Shown here: positions 35,820 to 45,697 of the stretch, piece by piece
Position numbering within the stretch: the stretch's first letter is position 1
Layout of the letters: the number at the start of each line of letters is the position of its first letter
From: Jannaschia helgolandensis
Lineage (GTDB): Bacteria; Pseudomonadota; Alphaproteobacteria; Rhodobacterales; Rhodobacteraceae
DNA length: 64,000 bases
NCBI RefSeq assembly: GCF_900109285.1
Contig: NZ_FNZQ01000004.1
Coordinates: 248,001 to 312,000 of the forward strand
Direction: 5' to 3'
Notes under the pieces: generated by a model
Told to the model about the DNA's origin: nothing
What the model saw: only the letters and a program-made list of their open reading frames with translations
Databases searched by the model: none
Position numbers and translations under genes: made by a program

Positions 35820-36725
35820 TCACATGTCTTTCAGCACTGCCACGTCCGGTGCCGATCGCGTCGACAGGAACGTCTTGTCCAGTTCCCACGATACGAACAA
35901 CGGAACCTCGTCGGCGTCGCCTGCCGGATCGTTCAGCCATTCGGGACGCTCGACCGGACGTGCCGAAATGCTCAGACCGTTGCAGAACGGTTGACGCACC
36001 AGCCAGCGGCGCATGTCCTCGCGTTTGCGCGACGAATAGAACGGCCCCCAGTCGGCGGCCACGCCGCGCATCCCGCGCGACACGACGCCGTCACGGGGCA
36101 CGGTGGTGTTCATGATGCGCACCGCACAGGACATGTTCAGGGCGCCGTTCTTCAAGGCCTCGCCCGTCCGCGCCTCGCAGCCATAGCCCCGTGCCGTGGC
36201 GGGCAGAATCTGGACCAGCCCGAACCAGCGACCGCCCCCCCCGACGGCAGTCGGGCGATAGGTGCTTTCGTGCTTGGACAGGGTCGACAACAGACCGGCC
36301 CAGAACGCCTTGCGCTCCCACTTGCTGGCATTCGGATAGGACGGGCACCATTCGGCGATGTCGCGCGGCACGGTATTTACCAACCTCTGTCCGTGTGTTT
36401 CAAGTGCGCGCATCGCGGCCCGCGTCCATCGTGCGGAACCGTTGACGCTATCCCAGCGCAGATCCGGCATCTTCTGGACGATGTTCCGCGGACGGCCTTT
36501 CGGCGCGACAGAAGTTTCCGGCGCCAGGGCCGAGGCCTGAGGCACGCGCAGAGACATCGTGCTGGGCGTCGTCAGCAGCGGCGCCGTCGGCGCGGTCGCA
36601 TCGGTTCCGGCCCAGCCTGTCGAGGCGGCAGCAGCAGACACAAGCGCCGTCAAAACGGCGAAGGCGGTCAGTCTGAGACCGCGTGCAGATCGATTCGTTA
36701 TCAAGTGGCACCCCCAAGGCGACAT
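35820..36725 (-). CDS. exported lytic transglycosylase-like (SLT) protein
   Basis: A 301-residue protein with a signal peptide (LRLTAFAVLTALVSAAAAS) and a catalytic domain in the C-half. The domain has LLSTLSKHESTYRPTAVGG (catalytic Glu in KHES), GRWFGLVQILPATARGYGC and LKNGALNMSCAVRIMNTTV. It cleaves peptidoglycan by the lysozyme-like non-hydrolytic route. The start is uncertain: ATG at 36725, while a longer frame exists. Terminator hairpin follows. Confidence 0.82.
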   Translation of the reverse strand: MSPWGCHLITNRSARGLRLTAFAVLTALVSAAAASTGWAGTDATAPTAPLLTTPSTMSLRVPQASALAPETSVAPKGRPRNIVQKMPDLRWDSVNGSARWTRAAMRALETHGQRLVNTVPRDIAEWCPSYPNASKWERKAFWAGLLSTLSKHESTYRPTAVGGGGRWFGLVQILPATARGYGCEARTGEALKNGALNMSCAVRIMNTTVPRDGVVSRGMRGVAADWGPFYSSRKREDMRRWLVRQPFCNGLSISARPVERPEWLNDPAGDADEVPLFVSWELDKTFLSTRSAPDVAVLKDM

Positions 36726-36996
36726 GTATTCTTGTCGAATTGACGCAAGGGATGGTGCTTTCACCGCCCCGGATTGCGACATCCGGTAGGCCGAAGCTTA
36801 CGATCCGGGTAGCAGCCCGGACTTCGACCTGCGGGCAATTAGCAGTTTTGCCTTTTTGTGCAAACCCATGCGCACCAGCGCCCCGTCTCCCGGCGGAACC
36901 CGGCTTATGCGCTGTGTGATGCCGCAAGCGGCGTGACGCGCTTGCCCCGGCCTGCCCCCCGTCCTAAACCGGGCCGCGATCCCGCCGGAGGCCCCC

Positions 36997-38526
36997 ATGC
37001 TCGACACCCAGATGCCCACCCCGAAACCCCGCGTCATCGCAGGAGAGTCGCACGACTGGGAACTTGTCATCGGGCTGGAAGTCCACGCGCAGGTCGCCAC
37101 GAAGGCCAAGCTGTTTTCCGGCGCATCGACCACCTTCGGGGCCGAACCCAATTCCAACGTGGCCTTCGTCGACGCGGGCATGCCGGGCATGTTGCCCGTC
37201 ATCAACGAAGAATGCGTCGCGCAGGCCGTGCGTACGGGATTGGGGCTGAAGGCCGAAATCCATCTGACCTCCGCCTTCGACCGCAAGAACTATTTCTATC
37301 CCGACCTGCCGCAGGGCTATCAGATCAGCCAGCTTTACCACCCCATCGTCGGCGAGGGCGAAGTGCTGGTCGAACTGGGCCCGAACGATCAGGGAACGCC
37401 CACCGCGCGCACCGTCCGCATCGAACGCATCCATCTGGAACAGGATGCCGGCAAATCCATCCACGACATGGACCCGGCCCTGTCCTTCGTCGACCTGAAC
37501 CGCACCGGCGTCGCCCTGATGGAGATCGTCTCTCGCCCCGACATTCGCGGCCCCGAGGAAGCCGCCGCCTATGTCACCAAGCTGCGCCAGATCATGCGCT
37601 ATCTGGGCACCTGCGACGGCAACATGCAGAACGGCAACCTGCGCGCCGACGTAAACGTCTCGGTCTGCCGGCCCGGCCAGTACGAGAAATACCAGGAGAC
37701 GCAGGACTTCGGTCATCTCGGCACGCGCTGCGAAATCAAGAACATGAACTCCCTGCGGTTCATCCAGGCCGCCATCGAGGTCGAGGCCCGCCGCCAGATC
37801 GCCATCCTTGAATCCGGCGGCTCGGTCACGCAGGAAACCCGGCTCTACGACGTCGAAAAGGGCGAAACCCGGTCGATGCGGTCCAAGGAGGAGGCGCATG
37901 ACTATCGCTATTTCCCCGACCCCGACCTTCTGCCGCTGGACATCGAACAGGCCTGGGTCGACGACCTCGCCGCGCATCTGCCCGAACTGCCCGATGCCAA
38001 GAAGGCCCGCTTCATCGGCGATTTCGGCCTGTCGGACTACGACGCCTCGGTCCTGACCGCCGACACCACCTCCGCCACGTTCTTCGAAGCGGTCGTCGCC
38101 GCCTCAGGCAACGGCAAGGCCTCGGCCAACTGGGTCATCAACGATCTGTTCGGACGCCTGAAGAAAGACGACCGCGAGATCGCCGAAAGCCCGGTCAGCC
38201 CGGCGCAACTGGGCGGCATCCTCAAACTGATCGAGGCGGGCGACATTTCCGGCAAGATCGCCAAGGACCTGTTCGAGATCGTCTATACCGAAGGCGGCGA
38301 CCCGGCGGAAATCGTCGCCGCACGCGGCATGAAACAGGTCACCGACACCGGCGCGATCGAACGGGCCGTGGACGAAATCATCGCCGCCAACCCCGATCAG
38401 GTCGAAAAGGCCCGCGTCAATCCCAAGCTGGCGGGCTGGTTCGTCGGCCAGACGATGAAGGCGATGGGCGGCAAGGCCAATCCTGCGGAAGTCAATCGGC
38501 TGGTGGGCCAGAAGCTCGGCCAGTAA
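36997..38526 (+). CDS. gatB: Asp/Glu-tRNA(Asn/Gln) amidotransferase subunit B
   Basis: A 509-residue subunit of GatCAB, which amidates misacylated Glu-tRNA(Gln) and Asp-tRNA(Asn). The N-terminal kinase-like domain starts [32 protein letters not shown] and [13 protein letters not shown] are the conserved stretches, and the GatB/Yqey domain closes the C-terminus ([20 protein letters not shown]-like). gatA and gatC are elsewhere. GGAGG lies upstream. Its presence fits tRNA-Gln being charged indirectly in this lineage. Confidence 0.97.
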   Translation: MLDTQMPTPKPRVIAGESHDWELVIGLEVHAQVATKAKLFSGASTTFGAEPNSNVAFVDAGMPGMLPVINEECVAQAVRTGLGLKAEIHLTSAFDRKNYFYPDLPQGYQISQLYHPIVGEGEVLVELGPNDQGTPTARTVRIERIHLEQDAGKSIHDMDPALSFVDLNRTGVALMEIVSRPDIRGPEEAAAYVTKLRQIMRYLGTCDGNMQNGNLRADVNVSVCRPGQYEKYQETQDFGHLGTRCEIKNMNSLRFIQAAIEVEARRQIAILESGGSVTQETRLYDVEKGETRSMRSKEEAHDYRYFPDPDLLPLDIEQAWVDDLAAHLPELPDAKKARFIGDFGLSDYDASVLTADTTSATFFEAVVAASGNGKASANWVINDLFGRLKKDDREIAESPVSPAQLGGILKLIEAGDISGKIAKDLFEIVYTEGGDPAEIVAARGMKQVTDTGAIERAVDEIIAANPDQVEKARVNPKLAGWFVGQTMKAMGGKANPAEVNRLVGQKLGQ

Positions 38527-38701
38527 GGCGGCATCGCGGGCAAGGTTGCGGTCGCGACGGCGGACGCAACCGGACCCGGCGGTAGGCCTGTCGCGCGCCA
38601 GATCCCTGAACTCCGACGCATCTGCCGCCTTTCCGTCCCGCCCCCGTCATCGGATCGTCCAGATCCCGGTGTCCTCTGCCCCTTCACAGAGGATACCAGA
38701 T

Positions 38702-39025
38702 ATGCGCCACGAATCCTTCCCTGCCCCCGAAGCCTTTGAATTCAGGGTTGTTCCAGCCCCCCGCAAAGGCGAACGCGTGCCCGGCCTCAAAACTGACGAG
38801 GCGCGGATGGCGAACACCCTGACCGACGTCCTCAACCAGATGGCGACGGATGGCTGGGATTACGTTCGCGCCGACCAGCTTCCGAACGACACCAGCACCG
38901 ACCTGACCGGCACCGCGCCGAAAACCATGATCCTGCTGGTCTTCCGCCGCCCCCTGCCGTCCGAGCGACCGCGCGCCCGCCGCCGCCCCGACCCGCTGGT
39001 CCTGACCGATCCGCTGATGGGGTGA
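38702..39025 (+). CDS. DUF4177 domain protein
   Basis: A 107-residue protein. The body EFRVVPAPRKGERVPGLKTD with DVLNQMATDGWDYVRADQLP is the DUF4177 pattern, a small alpha-beta domain of unknown role. The C-terminal tail is Arg/Pro-rich. The ATG at 38702 is chosen over the longer frame because of fit with the family. Confidence 0.75.
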   Translation: MRHESFPAPEAFEFRVVPAPRKGERVPGLKTDEARMANTLTDVLNQMATDGWDYVRADQLPNDTSTDLTGTAPKTMILLVFRRPLPSERPRARRRPDPLVLTDPLMG

Positions 39026-39120
39026 CGCGGCGGACCGACGCCCCTTGATCCGCTCCAAACCCTTCCTTAACCCTTGGCGGCGACGATCCCGGCATTCGGG
39101 ACGCGAAAGGGGCACCGGGC

Positions 39121-40173
39121 AGGAACAAGCTGTGTTATGGCGACAACCTCGCCGTCCTGCGGGAGAGTATCGCGACCGAGAGCGTCGACCTGATCTATCT
39201 GGACCCGCCGTTCAACTCGAATGCCAGCTATAACAAGCTGTTCAAGGCCCCGGACGGCAAAGACAGCCTCGCGCAGATCGAGGCGTTCGACGACACATGG
39301 TCGTGGAACGAGAGTGCCGAGCAGGCCTTTCAGGACGTCCGCCGCTCCGGCAACGTCGCCGCCCTGACCATGTTGCAGGCGATGCGGTCGTTTCTGGGCG
39401 AGAACGACATGATGGCCTATCTGTCGATGATGGCTGTGCGGATGCTGGAACTGCACCGGGTGCTGAAGCCGACGGGGTCGCTCTATCTGCACTGCGATAA
39501 TGAGGTCGTTTGGAAGCGAACTTTTGCACACGGGTCGGCCCATAAATGGGGACCTGTGCATGACACGATGCTATTCTATAGCCGCATCGACGTCACCCAC
39601 CTCGCCATCGGCCTGATCGAAAAGCGTTTGCGCGATGCCTACCGCGAGCGACCCGACGATCTCAACTTCAAGACCTACGGCGTCCCGCAGGATATCGAGG
39701 GCGCGCGCAACCTCGCCCGCCGGGGCCGCACGGAAGGCCGTCATTACTTCGAATTCGAGAAATGGGCCGTCTCCCTTCTGGCCGGGGAGCAGACGAAGAA
39801 CACCGGCGACGGCGGCATCGACGGCATCATCCCCTTCGGCAAGAAGTCCATGGCCGTCGTCTCGGTCAAGGCGGGCGAGAATGTCGGCGTCGCCATGATC
39901 CGCGACCTGCGCGGCGCGATGGAACGGACGGGGGCCGAGATCGGCATCTTCCTGACCCTCACGCCTCCCAAGGGCGGCATGGCCGCCGAGGCGGCGACGG
40001 CGGGCCAGCACGAGGAACCGGGCTTCACCCCCGTCCCCCGCATCCAGATCGTCACCATCGAGGATGCCATGGCGCTCCGCGACCGCGCCGCGCAAATTCC
40101 CGCCCGCCTCGGGTCCGTCCAGAAGGTCGCGCCGAAACAGAAGAACGACGCGGATCAGGGCAAACTTCTCTAG
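39121..40173 (+). pseudogene. DNA methyltransferase - restriction endonuclease fusion, gutted by deletions
   Basis: An N-terminal beta-class DNA methyltransferase part starts RNKLCYGDNLAVLRESI and has motif IV in LIYLDPPFNSNASY. Two in-frame deletions are evident from family comparison. At LHCD/NEVVWKRTFAHG about 20 residues are missing. At MLFYS/IDVTHLAIGLIEKR the whole middle with SAM-binding motif I is gone. A C-terminal Mrr-like PD-(D/E)xK part remains (GDGGIDGIIPFGKK, AVVSVKAG). No ATG, GTG or TTG occurs between the upstream stop at 39046 and residue RNKLC, so the start is lost too. The frame itself is open, so short products could form from internal ATGs, but catalysis as a methyltransferase is impossible. 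Confidence 0.8.
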
Positions 40174-40240
40174 TCGCGAACCCCCTGCCGCCATACCCCC
40201 GAACCGCCCCACCGCACGCTGGGGATGCCTGCGCGTCTGC

Positions 40241-40275
40241 ACGGGGGGTGTACGGGGGGTGCATCGGGGGTGCAC
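40241..40275. repeat. three imperfect tandem copies of a G-rich 11-12-mer
   Basis: CGGGGGGTGTA, CGGGGGGTGCAT and CGGGGGTGCAC follow each other in the gap between the dead methyltransferase and bolA. Function unknown; a similar GGGGGTGCA occurs near 50435. Confidence 0.5.
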
Positions 40276-40370
40276 GCCGTTTCGGCGACGCCGACGGGCG
40301 CCGGTCGCACATCCGCGTCCGTCGCCCCTGTCCTGCGCCAGCGGGCCGCAACCCGGGCGCGGGTGCCGCA

Positions 40371-40631
40371 TCAGGCCCCGTCCGACAGGTCCATCGACAG
40401 GGCATGGATCTGCTGCATGATGTCGCCAAGCGCCGCATGAACCATCCGGTGCCGGGCCACGCGCGACTGTCCGGCGAACACATCCGCCGCGATCACGACG
40501 TGCCAATGGCTCTCGCCCGTGCCGTCGTCGCCGGCATGGCCCGCATGTTTGTGGCTCTCGTTGACCACCTCCAGACGGCTGGGCGACAGCGCCTCGGTCA
40601 GCCGTGCGCGGATCACCGCTTCCATTGTCAT
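40371..40631 (-). CDS. BolA family protein
   Basis: An 86-residue protein with the BolA fold: IRARLTEALSPSRLEVVNES, then HVVIAADVFAGQSRVARHRM and VHAALGDIM. HxxxR and the conserved His that ligates Fe-S clusters with monothiol glutaredoxins are present. It acts in iron-sulfur trafficking or regulation. Convergent with nothing; divergent from the J-domain gene 90 bp away. Confidence 0.93.
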   Translation of the reverse strand: MTMEAVIRARLTEALSPSRLEVVNESHKHAGHAGDDGTGESHWHVVIAADVFAGQSRVARHRMVHAALGDIMQQIHALSMDLSDGA

Positions 40632-40723
40632 CGGATTTCCCTTCGAATTGCGCCGTCAAGGTCTTCACCTCCGGCCCGACAATGCCTAGAGTCCAACGCC
40701 TCAGGCCGGAAGGGGGTTCGAAG

Positions 40724-41338
40724 ATGACCAGCAAAGACCCATTCAATTTCGACATGCGTGTGTCGACGGCCAAAAAGCGTAATCCCAGGGGTAAACGTGG
40801 CATGTCGGGCGCGGTCGAAACATCGACACGCGTCTGCGATCACGATGGATGCGAAGAAGGCGGCAAGTACCGCGCGCCCAAGATGCGCGACACCAGCGAA
40901 GATTATTTCTGGTTCTGCAAGGACCACGTCCGCGAATACAATGCCAAGTGGAGCTTCTTCGACGGCGCGACCGAGGCCGAGCTGGCCCGGCAGGCTGAAT
41001 CCGATGAACGGCCGACCACGCCATTTCGCAAGACGGTCGAGGAACGCGCCTGGGCGCGCCTGGGGATCGAGGATGCGCATCAGGTGCTGGGCGGCAATGC
41101 CACCCGCAACCCCGGACGGGGGGTCGTGGGGCGCAAATTGCCGCCGACCGAACGCAAGGCCCTGACCATCCTTGAAGGCAAGGACGATTGGGACAAGGCG
41201 ATGATCCGCAAGGCTTACAAGAGCCTGATCAAGGTGCTGCACCCCGATATCAACGGCGGCGACCGCAGTCAGGAAGAACAGCTGAGCGAAGTCGTCTGGG
41301 CCTGGGACCAGTTGAAGGACAGCCGCAATTTCAAATAG
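40724..41338 (+). CDS. J-domain protein with zinc-ribbon-like N-terminus
   Basis: A 204-residue protein. The C-terminal J domain has MIRKAYKSLIKVLHPDINGG, with the catalytic HPD, so it can stimulate a DnaK partner. The N-terminal half has a CDHDGCEEGG...FCKDHV Cys/His cluster that could bind zinc. This is the alphaproteobacterial short DnaJ-like type often beside bolA. No substrate-binding Gly/Phe domain. Confidence 0.88.
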   Translation: MTSKDPFNFDMRVSTAKKRNPRGKRGMSGAVETSTRVCDHDGCEEGGKYRAPKMRDTSEDYFWFCKDHVREYNAKWSFFDGATEAELARQAESDERPTTPFRKTVEERAWARLGIEDAHQVLGGNATRNPGRGVVGRKLPPTERKALTILEGKDDWDKAMIRKAYKSLIKVLHPDINGGDRSQEEQLSEVVWAWDQLKDSRNFK

Positions 41339-41341
41339 ATG

Positions 41342-41362
41342 TGGCGTAAAAAGCGTACGCCA
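41342..41362. terminator. hairpin between convergent genes
   Basis: TGGCGTA and TACGCCA form a perfect 7-bp stem with a 7-nt A-rich loop, just between the J-domain stop and the DUF2235 stop. It could serve both genes. Confidence 0.45.
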
Positions 41363-42532
41363 TCAGCTTGGCCGGTCGTCTTTCCATTGCTGTAACTCAT
41401 CTGCCAGTCGCGACAGGGTGTCGGGACGATAGGACCTGAAATCCGGGTCCGTCGCCTCGTAGGCCCAGCGCTCACGGACGGCGGAATGCAGGTCGTCCAA
41501 CCGCAAGATCGCATCGCGCGGCGCACCGAACCGCCGCATCAGCGCGGCGACTGGCCCGCCTTTTGGCACGCTGGAATTCGCCAGCGGACCAAGCGGATCG
41601 CCCTCGGCCCTGATCGCGGCGGAGACGAGCGGGTCGAATTCCAGCCCCATGACGCCCGCGCCGTCCATCATCCAGTCCAGCGCGATCGCGCTGAGCGCGG
41701 TGATATCGCCGCCACCGCCGACCGATCCATGGTCGCCCGCGAAATGCTGCTGTCGATAGGGCGGGGTGGCATGGCCCCGGTTCAGCTCGTCCAGATTGGA
41801 CCACAGGGTCGGGCGAAACGCCCTGCGCCGCTCGTCGATGGCAACGGCGTGGCGCGCGGATTGGACCATTGGCGTCAGTGCTGTATCGTGGAAAGCGTAT
41901 TTCCTGTTCAACACCGGCGCCGCCGTGAAATACCCTGGCACGCCCAGCGCGCCCACCGTATCCCAGACACCCAGATAGGCCACGTCGAACAATACGGCCT
42001 CGTCCGCGCCGAATTCGGCATAGATATCGGCATCGTCGGGATCGGTCATGATGTGGGGCGAATTGAGCGCCCGCCATTCCGCGTTGCGCCGCTGACGTCG
42101 GTCCGCCGTTTCGATCCGACGCTCGGAATAGCGCGCGACCGCCTCCGGCAAAAGGTGCAGATCGGCACGTGCCAGAAGGCCCGTGAACCGGATCAACCCG
42201 ACAAGGGATCGCGCGGTGAAGGCGCCGCGGGAAAACCCGAAGACGAACACCTCGTCCCCCGGCTCGTAGAGAAAGACGAGGTGACGGTAGGCTTCGGTCA
42301 CGTTTTCCATCAGGCCCAGCCCCAGCACACCGCCCAACACGCGGTCCGTGGCGCGTGACAGGGCGGTCACACCACGCCGCCCTGTGCCCACCCCTTCGAT
42401 GTAGATCGGGATCTGCACAAGATCGTCCACCCCGACCGGAGCGAGAGCCTGGCCCAGCCGGACGACATTGGTAGGGTCGGGTGCTTCGGCGGCATTCCAG
42501 GTCCCGTCACACAGAAGAACGATGCGTTTCAT
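41363..42532 (-). CDS. DUF2235 alpha/beta-hydrolase-like protein
   Basis: A 389-residue protein that starts MKRIVLLCDGTWNAAEAPDP. It has the nucleophile elbow GFSRG (99-103, S101) and the conserved VWDTVGALG, the signature of DUF2235. Some members are type VI secretion phospholipase effectors (Tle1-like), but most are stand-alone cytosolic proteins; no T6SS genes are nearby. No signal peptide. Confidence 0.9.
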   Translation of the reverse strand: MKRIVLLCDGTWNAAEAPDPTNVVRLGQALAPVGVDDLVQIPIYIEGVGTGRRGVTALSRATDRVLGGVLGLGLMENVTEAYRHLVFLYEPGDEVFVFGFSRGAFTARSLVGLIRFTGLLARADLHLLPEAVARYSERRIETADRRQRRNAEWRALNSPHIMTDPDDADIYAEFGADEAVLFDVAYLGVWDTVGALGVPGYFTAAPVLNRKYAFHDTALTPMVQSARHAVAIDERRRAFRPTLWSNLDELNRGHATPPYRQQHFAGDHGSVGGGGDITALSAIALDWMMDGAGVMGLEFDPLVSAAIRAEGDPLGPLANSSVPKGGPVAALMRRFGAPRDAILRLDDLHSAVRERWAYEATDPDFRSYRPDTLSRLADELQQWKDDRPS

Positions 42533-42566
42533 CCCGGCAGTCTACACGATGCGGCGCCCCTGCCAT

Positions 42567-42604
42567 AAAAAAGACGCCCCCGACCGGAACGACACGGGAG
42601 CGTC
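42567..42604 (-). terminator. rho-independent terminator of the fasciclin gene
   Basis: On the minus strand a GACGC.CCCG/CGGG.GCGTC hairpin at 42573-42604 is followed directly by six T (42567-42572). It lies 110 bp past the fasciclin stop, so it would end the short 3' UTR. Confidence 0.75.
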
Positions 42605-42714
42605 AGTCGTCATGGGACGGAATCGGTCCGGGGGGACCGCTCCGCCCACCGCCCGCCGCCACTTGGGTGTTGCGCGACGGGTTGAACGGGCGCGGGAGGA
42701 CGCGCCGTCATCAC

Positions 42715-43275
42715 TTACTGCCTGGGCAGCAGAACACGGTCGATGACGTGAATGACGCCGTTCGATTGTTTGACGTCGGCGGTGGTCACGGTCGCTTCGC
42801 GGCCATTTTCGTCCGTGAGGGTGAAGGTGTCGCCCGAATATGTGCCCTGCAGAACGCAACCGCCCACGGTCGTGATCGGGTAGGAACCGCCGTCGGCGTC
42901 GATCATGCCCTTCAGCGCGTCCGACATCACGTCTCCGGCGACGACATGACAGGTCAGGACCTGCTGAAGCTGGGCCTTGTTCTCGGGCAGCAGCAGGGCG
43001 TTCAGCGACTCCTCGCTGACCATGCCGAAAGCTTTGTCCGTCGGGGCGAATACGGTGAACGGGCCGGGGCCCTGCAGCGTCTCGACCAGATCGGCGGCAG
43101 TCACGGCGGCGACCAGCGTGGTGTGGATCGGCGAGTTCACGGCGTTCTCGATGATGTTCTTTTCGGCGAACATCTCCGCCCCGCCGACCATCGGGTTCGC
43201 GGCATTCGCGTCGGCCAGTGCGGCAGCGGTGGTCAGCGACAGGGCGGCGGCAGCGCCAAGAACGATTGTTTTCAT
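42715..43275 (-). CDS. secreted fasciclin (FAS1) domain protein
   Basis: A 186-residue exported protein: signal peptide MKTIVLGAAAALSLTTAAALA, then one FAS1 domain with the H1 motif GPFTVFAPTDKAFGMVSEES and the H2-like end IHVIDRVLLP. FAS1 domains mediate adhesion or carbohydrate/protein contact at the cell surface. It stands directly upstream in coordinate of the anti-sigma/ECF sigma pair and on the same strand, like the mycobacterial SigK-RskA-MPT70 arrangement. AGGAGAG-like ribosome site precedes the ATG (GGAGAGAC). Confidence 0.93.
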   Translation of the reverse strand: MKTIVLGAAAALSLTTAAALADANAANPMVGGAEMFAEKNIIENAVNSPIHTTLVAAVTAADLVETLQGPGPFTVFAPTDKAFGMVSEESLNALLLPENKAQLQQVLTCHVVAGDVMSDALKGMIDADGGSYPITTVGGCVLQGTYSGDTFTLTDENGREATVTTADVKQSNGVIHVIDRVLLPRQ

Positions 43276-43377
43276 GATGTCTCTCCAGACTGAATGCGCG
43301 GAGAGCGTCTGCCCCCCGTCGCATCCAGACACGCAAAGGGCGCGGCGGAGTTTCAGCCAGATGGCGCGAAAGTGCCT

Positions 43378-44049
43378 TTACAGATCGTAAAGAGGTCCGG
43401 CGGCCAGAACCGCACCCGTCGCCTGCCCGGTGGGCGACCCGCCCGGCGGTTCGTCCGAGACGGCCAGAACCGCGCCCGCTGTCAGACCCGCCGGGGCCGG
43501 AATGACCACACGGTCCTGATCGGGCAGCACACCCAGCGATACCGGCGCGGCATCGCCGGCGATCAGCCAGAGTTGCAGGACACGGCCCGGCAATGGCTCA
43601 CCCGACCGGCGAATGATCAGCAGATCGGTGCCGTCGGTGCCAGCGGCCAGGTACAGATCGCCCGCGCCGGAGCCTTCGATGCCCGGCATTTCGGCGTTCA
43701 GCGTCGGGACGAATCCGGTCGGTGGCTGCAACAGGAAAACGGCCAGCGCAAAGGCCGCGACCGGCCCCGCGACGATGCCCGCCCAGCCCCACCAGCGGCT
43801 GCGTTTCGGCTCGGGTCGGAACAACCTGGCCTCGATTTCGGCGCGCAGACGGGCGGGCGCGGGCACATCGCGACCGGCCAGCATCGGCGACAGCGCCTCG
43901 GCCCAGTCTGAGTGCAGTTGCGCCAGCGTCCGGTCCTGCGGCAGACGCCGTTCAACGGCCGCTTCTTCCTCGGGGGACAGAAGGCCCAGAAGATACTCGC
44001 CTATCAGCGCGCGATCATCGTCTTCGAATGTGTCGGTCACGTCGGTCAT
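43378..44049 (-). CDS. membrane anti-sigma factor, RskA-like
   Basis: A 223-residue protein. The cytosolic N-terminus (DDDRALIGEYLLGLLSPEEE) is the zinc-less anti-sigma helix bundle that clamps the ECF factor. One transmembrane helix (WAGIVAGPVAAFALAVFLL) is followed by a periplasmic RskA C-terminal domain (LYLAAGTDGTDLLIIRRSGE, VLQLWLIAGDAAPVSLGVL, TLAVSDEPPGGSPTG-like). The start overlaps the sigma stop (ATGA), so the two are made together. Confidence 0.88.
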   Translation of the reverse strand: MTDVTDTFEDDDRALIGEYLLGLLSPEEEAAVERRLPQDRTLAQLHSDWAEALSPMLAGRDVPAPARLRAEIEARLFRPEPKRSRWWGWAGIVAGPVAAFALAVFLLQPPTGFVPTLNAEMPGIEGSGAGDLYLAAGTDGTDLLIIRRSGEPLPGRVLQLWLIAGDAAPVSLGVLPDQDRVVIPAPAGLTAGAVLAVSDEPPGGSPTGQATGAVLAAGPLYDL

Positions 44050-44594
44050 CGGCTCAGACACTCCCGCAGGGCGATCAGACTGCGCCGCAGCCATGTCCGC
44101 ATCGTGTTAAGCGGAATGTCGAAGCGCGCCGCCAGATCGGCATATGTCTCGCCTTCCAGATAGGCGCGGCGCACGGCTTCGGACTTCTGATCCTCCAGTT
44201 CGGCCAGGCAGTCGACGATGGCGCGCGCCTCACCGCGGGCGACGGCGTTCGCCTCGGGTCCGGGGGCGATGTCACGCAGAAGATCGTCGGCGGGCATCTC
44301 GCGCCGCCCCGCCTCGGCCCGTCGCTTGCGCAGCCGGTCGATGCAATGGTTGCGCGCGACCGTTGCCATCCAGGTAATCGGGGACAGCCCGTTCACGCGG
44401 TATCGGTCGGCGTTTCGCCATATTTTGACATAGATGTCCTGCAAGGCGTCCTCTGCTTCCGCTCGGTTTCCCAAGACACGCAGCGACAAACCGAAGAGTT
44501 TCCCCGATGTCGCATCGTAAAGCTGTCCGAACGCCGCACGGTCTCCCAGGGCCGCCCCGGCAAGCCAGCGCTCCAGATCGTCACGTGTCGCCAA
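44046..44594 (-). CDS. ECF sigma factor, SigK-like
   Basis: A 182-residue sigma-70 family factor. Region 2 is [20 protein letters not shown] with [19 protein letters not shown] (the DAEDALQ-type core contact). Region 4 is [20 protein letters not shown] with [12 protein letters not shown]. Its immediate partner is the RskA-like anti-sigma factor. Regulation is expected by proteolysis of that partner at the membrane. The group resembles mycobacterial SigK, inferred from gene order and partner type. Confidence 0.92.
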   Translation of the reverse strand: MATRDDLERWLAGAALGDRAAFGQLYDATSGKLFGLSLRVLGNRAEAEDALQDIYVKIWRNADRYRVNGLSPITWMATVARNHCIDRLRKRRAEAGRREMPADDLLRDIAPGPEANAVARGEARAIVDCLAELEDQKSEAVRRAYLEGETYADLAARFDIPLNTMRTWLRRSLIALRECLSR

Positions 44595-44710
44595 TCGACC
44601 CTCCCGATGTATGCCTCAGGCACGCACGCGTCGATTTCACGCCCGGCCTTCCCCTTGCAGATAACCCCCTTATGTTGCATCCGGGCGAGCAACTGCAAGG
44701 AGACCGGACG

Positions 44711-45697
44711 ATGGCAGATGGTGCGATGGACATGATGGCGGAACCGACCAAGGACTTTTCCGTCCGCGAGGTGTTCGGCATCGACAGCAACATGATCATC
44801 AAGGGGTTTCCCAAAGGCGGCGACCGCGTGCCGGTCATGGACCCGACCTACAAGTTCGATCCCGATACCACGCTGGCGATTCTGGCGGGCTTCGGCTGGA
44901 ACCGCCGGGTGATGATCCAGGGCTATCACGGCACCGGGAAATCGACACACATCGAACAGGTCGCCGCGCGCCTGAACTGGCCCTGCGTCCGCGTGAATCT
45001 CGACAGCCATATCAGCCGGATCGACCTGATCGGCAAGGATGCGATCAAGCTGCGCGACGGCGTGCAGGTCACCGAATTCCACGAAGGCATCCTGCCCTGG
45101 GCGCTACGGAACCCTGTCGCCATCGTGTTCGACGAATACGACGCGGGCCGTGCCGACGTGATGTTCGTGATCCAGCGCGTGCTGGAACATGACGGCAAGC
45201 TGACCCTGATGGACCAGAACACCATCATCGAACCGCACCCGTCCTTCCGCCTGTTCGCCACTGCCAACACGGTCGGCCTGGGCGACACGACGGGCCTGTA
45301 TCATGGCACGCAACAGATCAACCAGGCGCAGATGGACCGCTGGTCGCTGGTGGCAACGCTGAACTATCTGAGCCACGACGCCGAGACGATGATCGTTCTG
45401 GCCAAGAACGCGCATTACAATACCGAGGCCGGGCGCAAGACCGTCAGCCGCATGGTCACCGTCGCCGACATGACCCGGACCGCATTCATGAACGGCGACC
45501 TGTCCACCGTCATGTCGCCCCGCACCGTGCTGGCCTGGGCCCAGAACGCCGAGATCTTCCGCGACGTGGGATATGCGTTCCGCCTGACGTTCCTGAACAA
45601 ATGCGACGAGCTGGAGCGGCAGACCGTGGCGGAGTTCTACCAGCGGTGCTTCGACGAGGAACTGCCGGAGAGTGCGGCGAGTCTGAGCTTGGGGTGA
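44711..45697 (+). CDS. cobS: cobaltochelatase AAA subunit CobS
   Basis: A 328-residue AAA+ ATPase of the aerobic cobalt chelatase (CobN-CobS-CobT), which inserts Co2+ into hydrogenobyrinic acid a,c-diamide in B12 synthesis. Walker A is GYHGTGKST (71-79), Walker B is [11 protein letters not shown] (136-146), and [20 protein letters not shown] is the sensor region. The N-terminal [10 protein letters not shown] is typical. The stop overlaps the next gene's ATG (TGATG). cobN is not in the window. Confidence 0.95.
   Translation: MADGAMDMMAEPTKDFSVREVFGIDSNMIIKGFPKGGDRVPVMDPTYKFDPDTTLAILAGFGWNRRVMIQGYHGTGKSTHIEQVAARLNWPCVRVNLDSHISRIDLIGKDAIKLRDGVQVTEFHEGILPWALRNPVAIVFDEYDAGRADVMFVIQRVLEHDGKLTLMDQNTIIEPHPSFRLFATANTVGLGDTTGLYHGTQQINQAQMDRWSLVATLNYLSHDAETMIVLAKNAHYNTEAGRKTVSRMVTVADMTRTAFMNGDLSTVMSPRTVLAWAQNAEIFRDVGYAFRLTFLNKCDELERQTVAEFYQRCFDEELPESAASLSLG

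Noticed and set aside
40241-40275. G-rich tandem repeat as a CRISPR or origin iteron
   Set aside because: Only three short imperfect copies without spacers and no cas or rep gene nearby.
43276-43380. SigK-like promoter (CCATCT) upstream of the fasciclin gene
   Set aside because: Only the -35 half resembles the mycobacterial motif; no matching -10 at the right spacing, so not listed.
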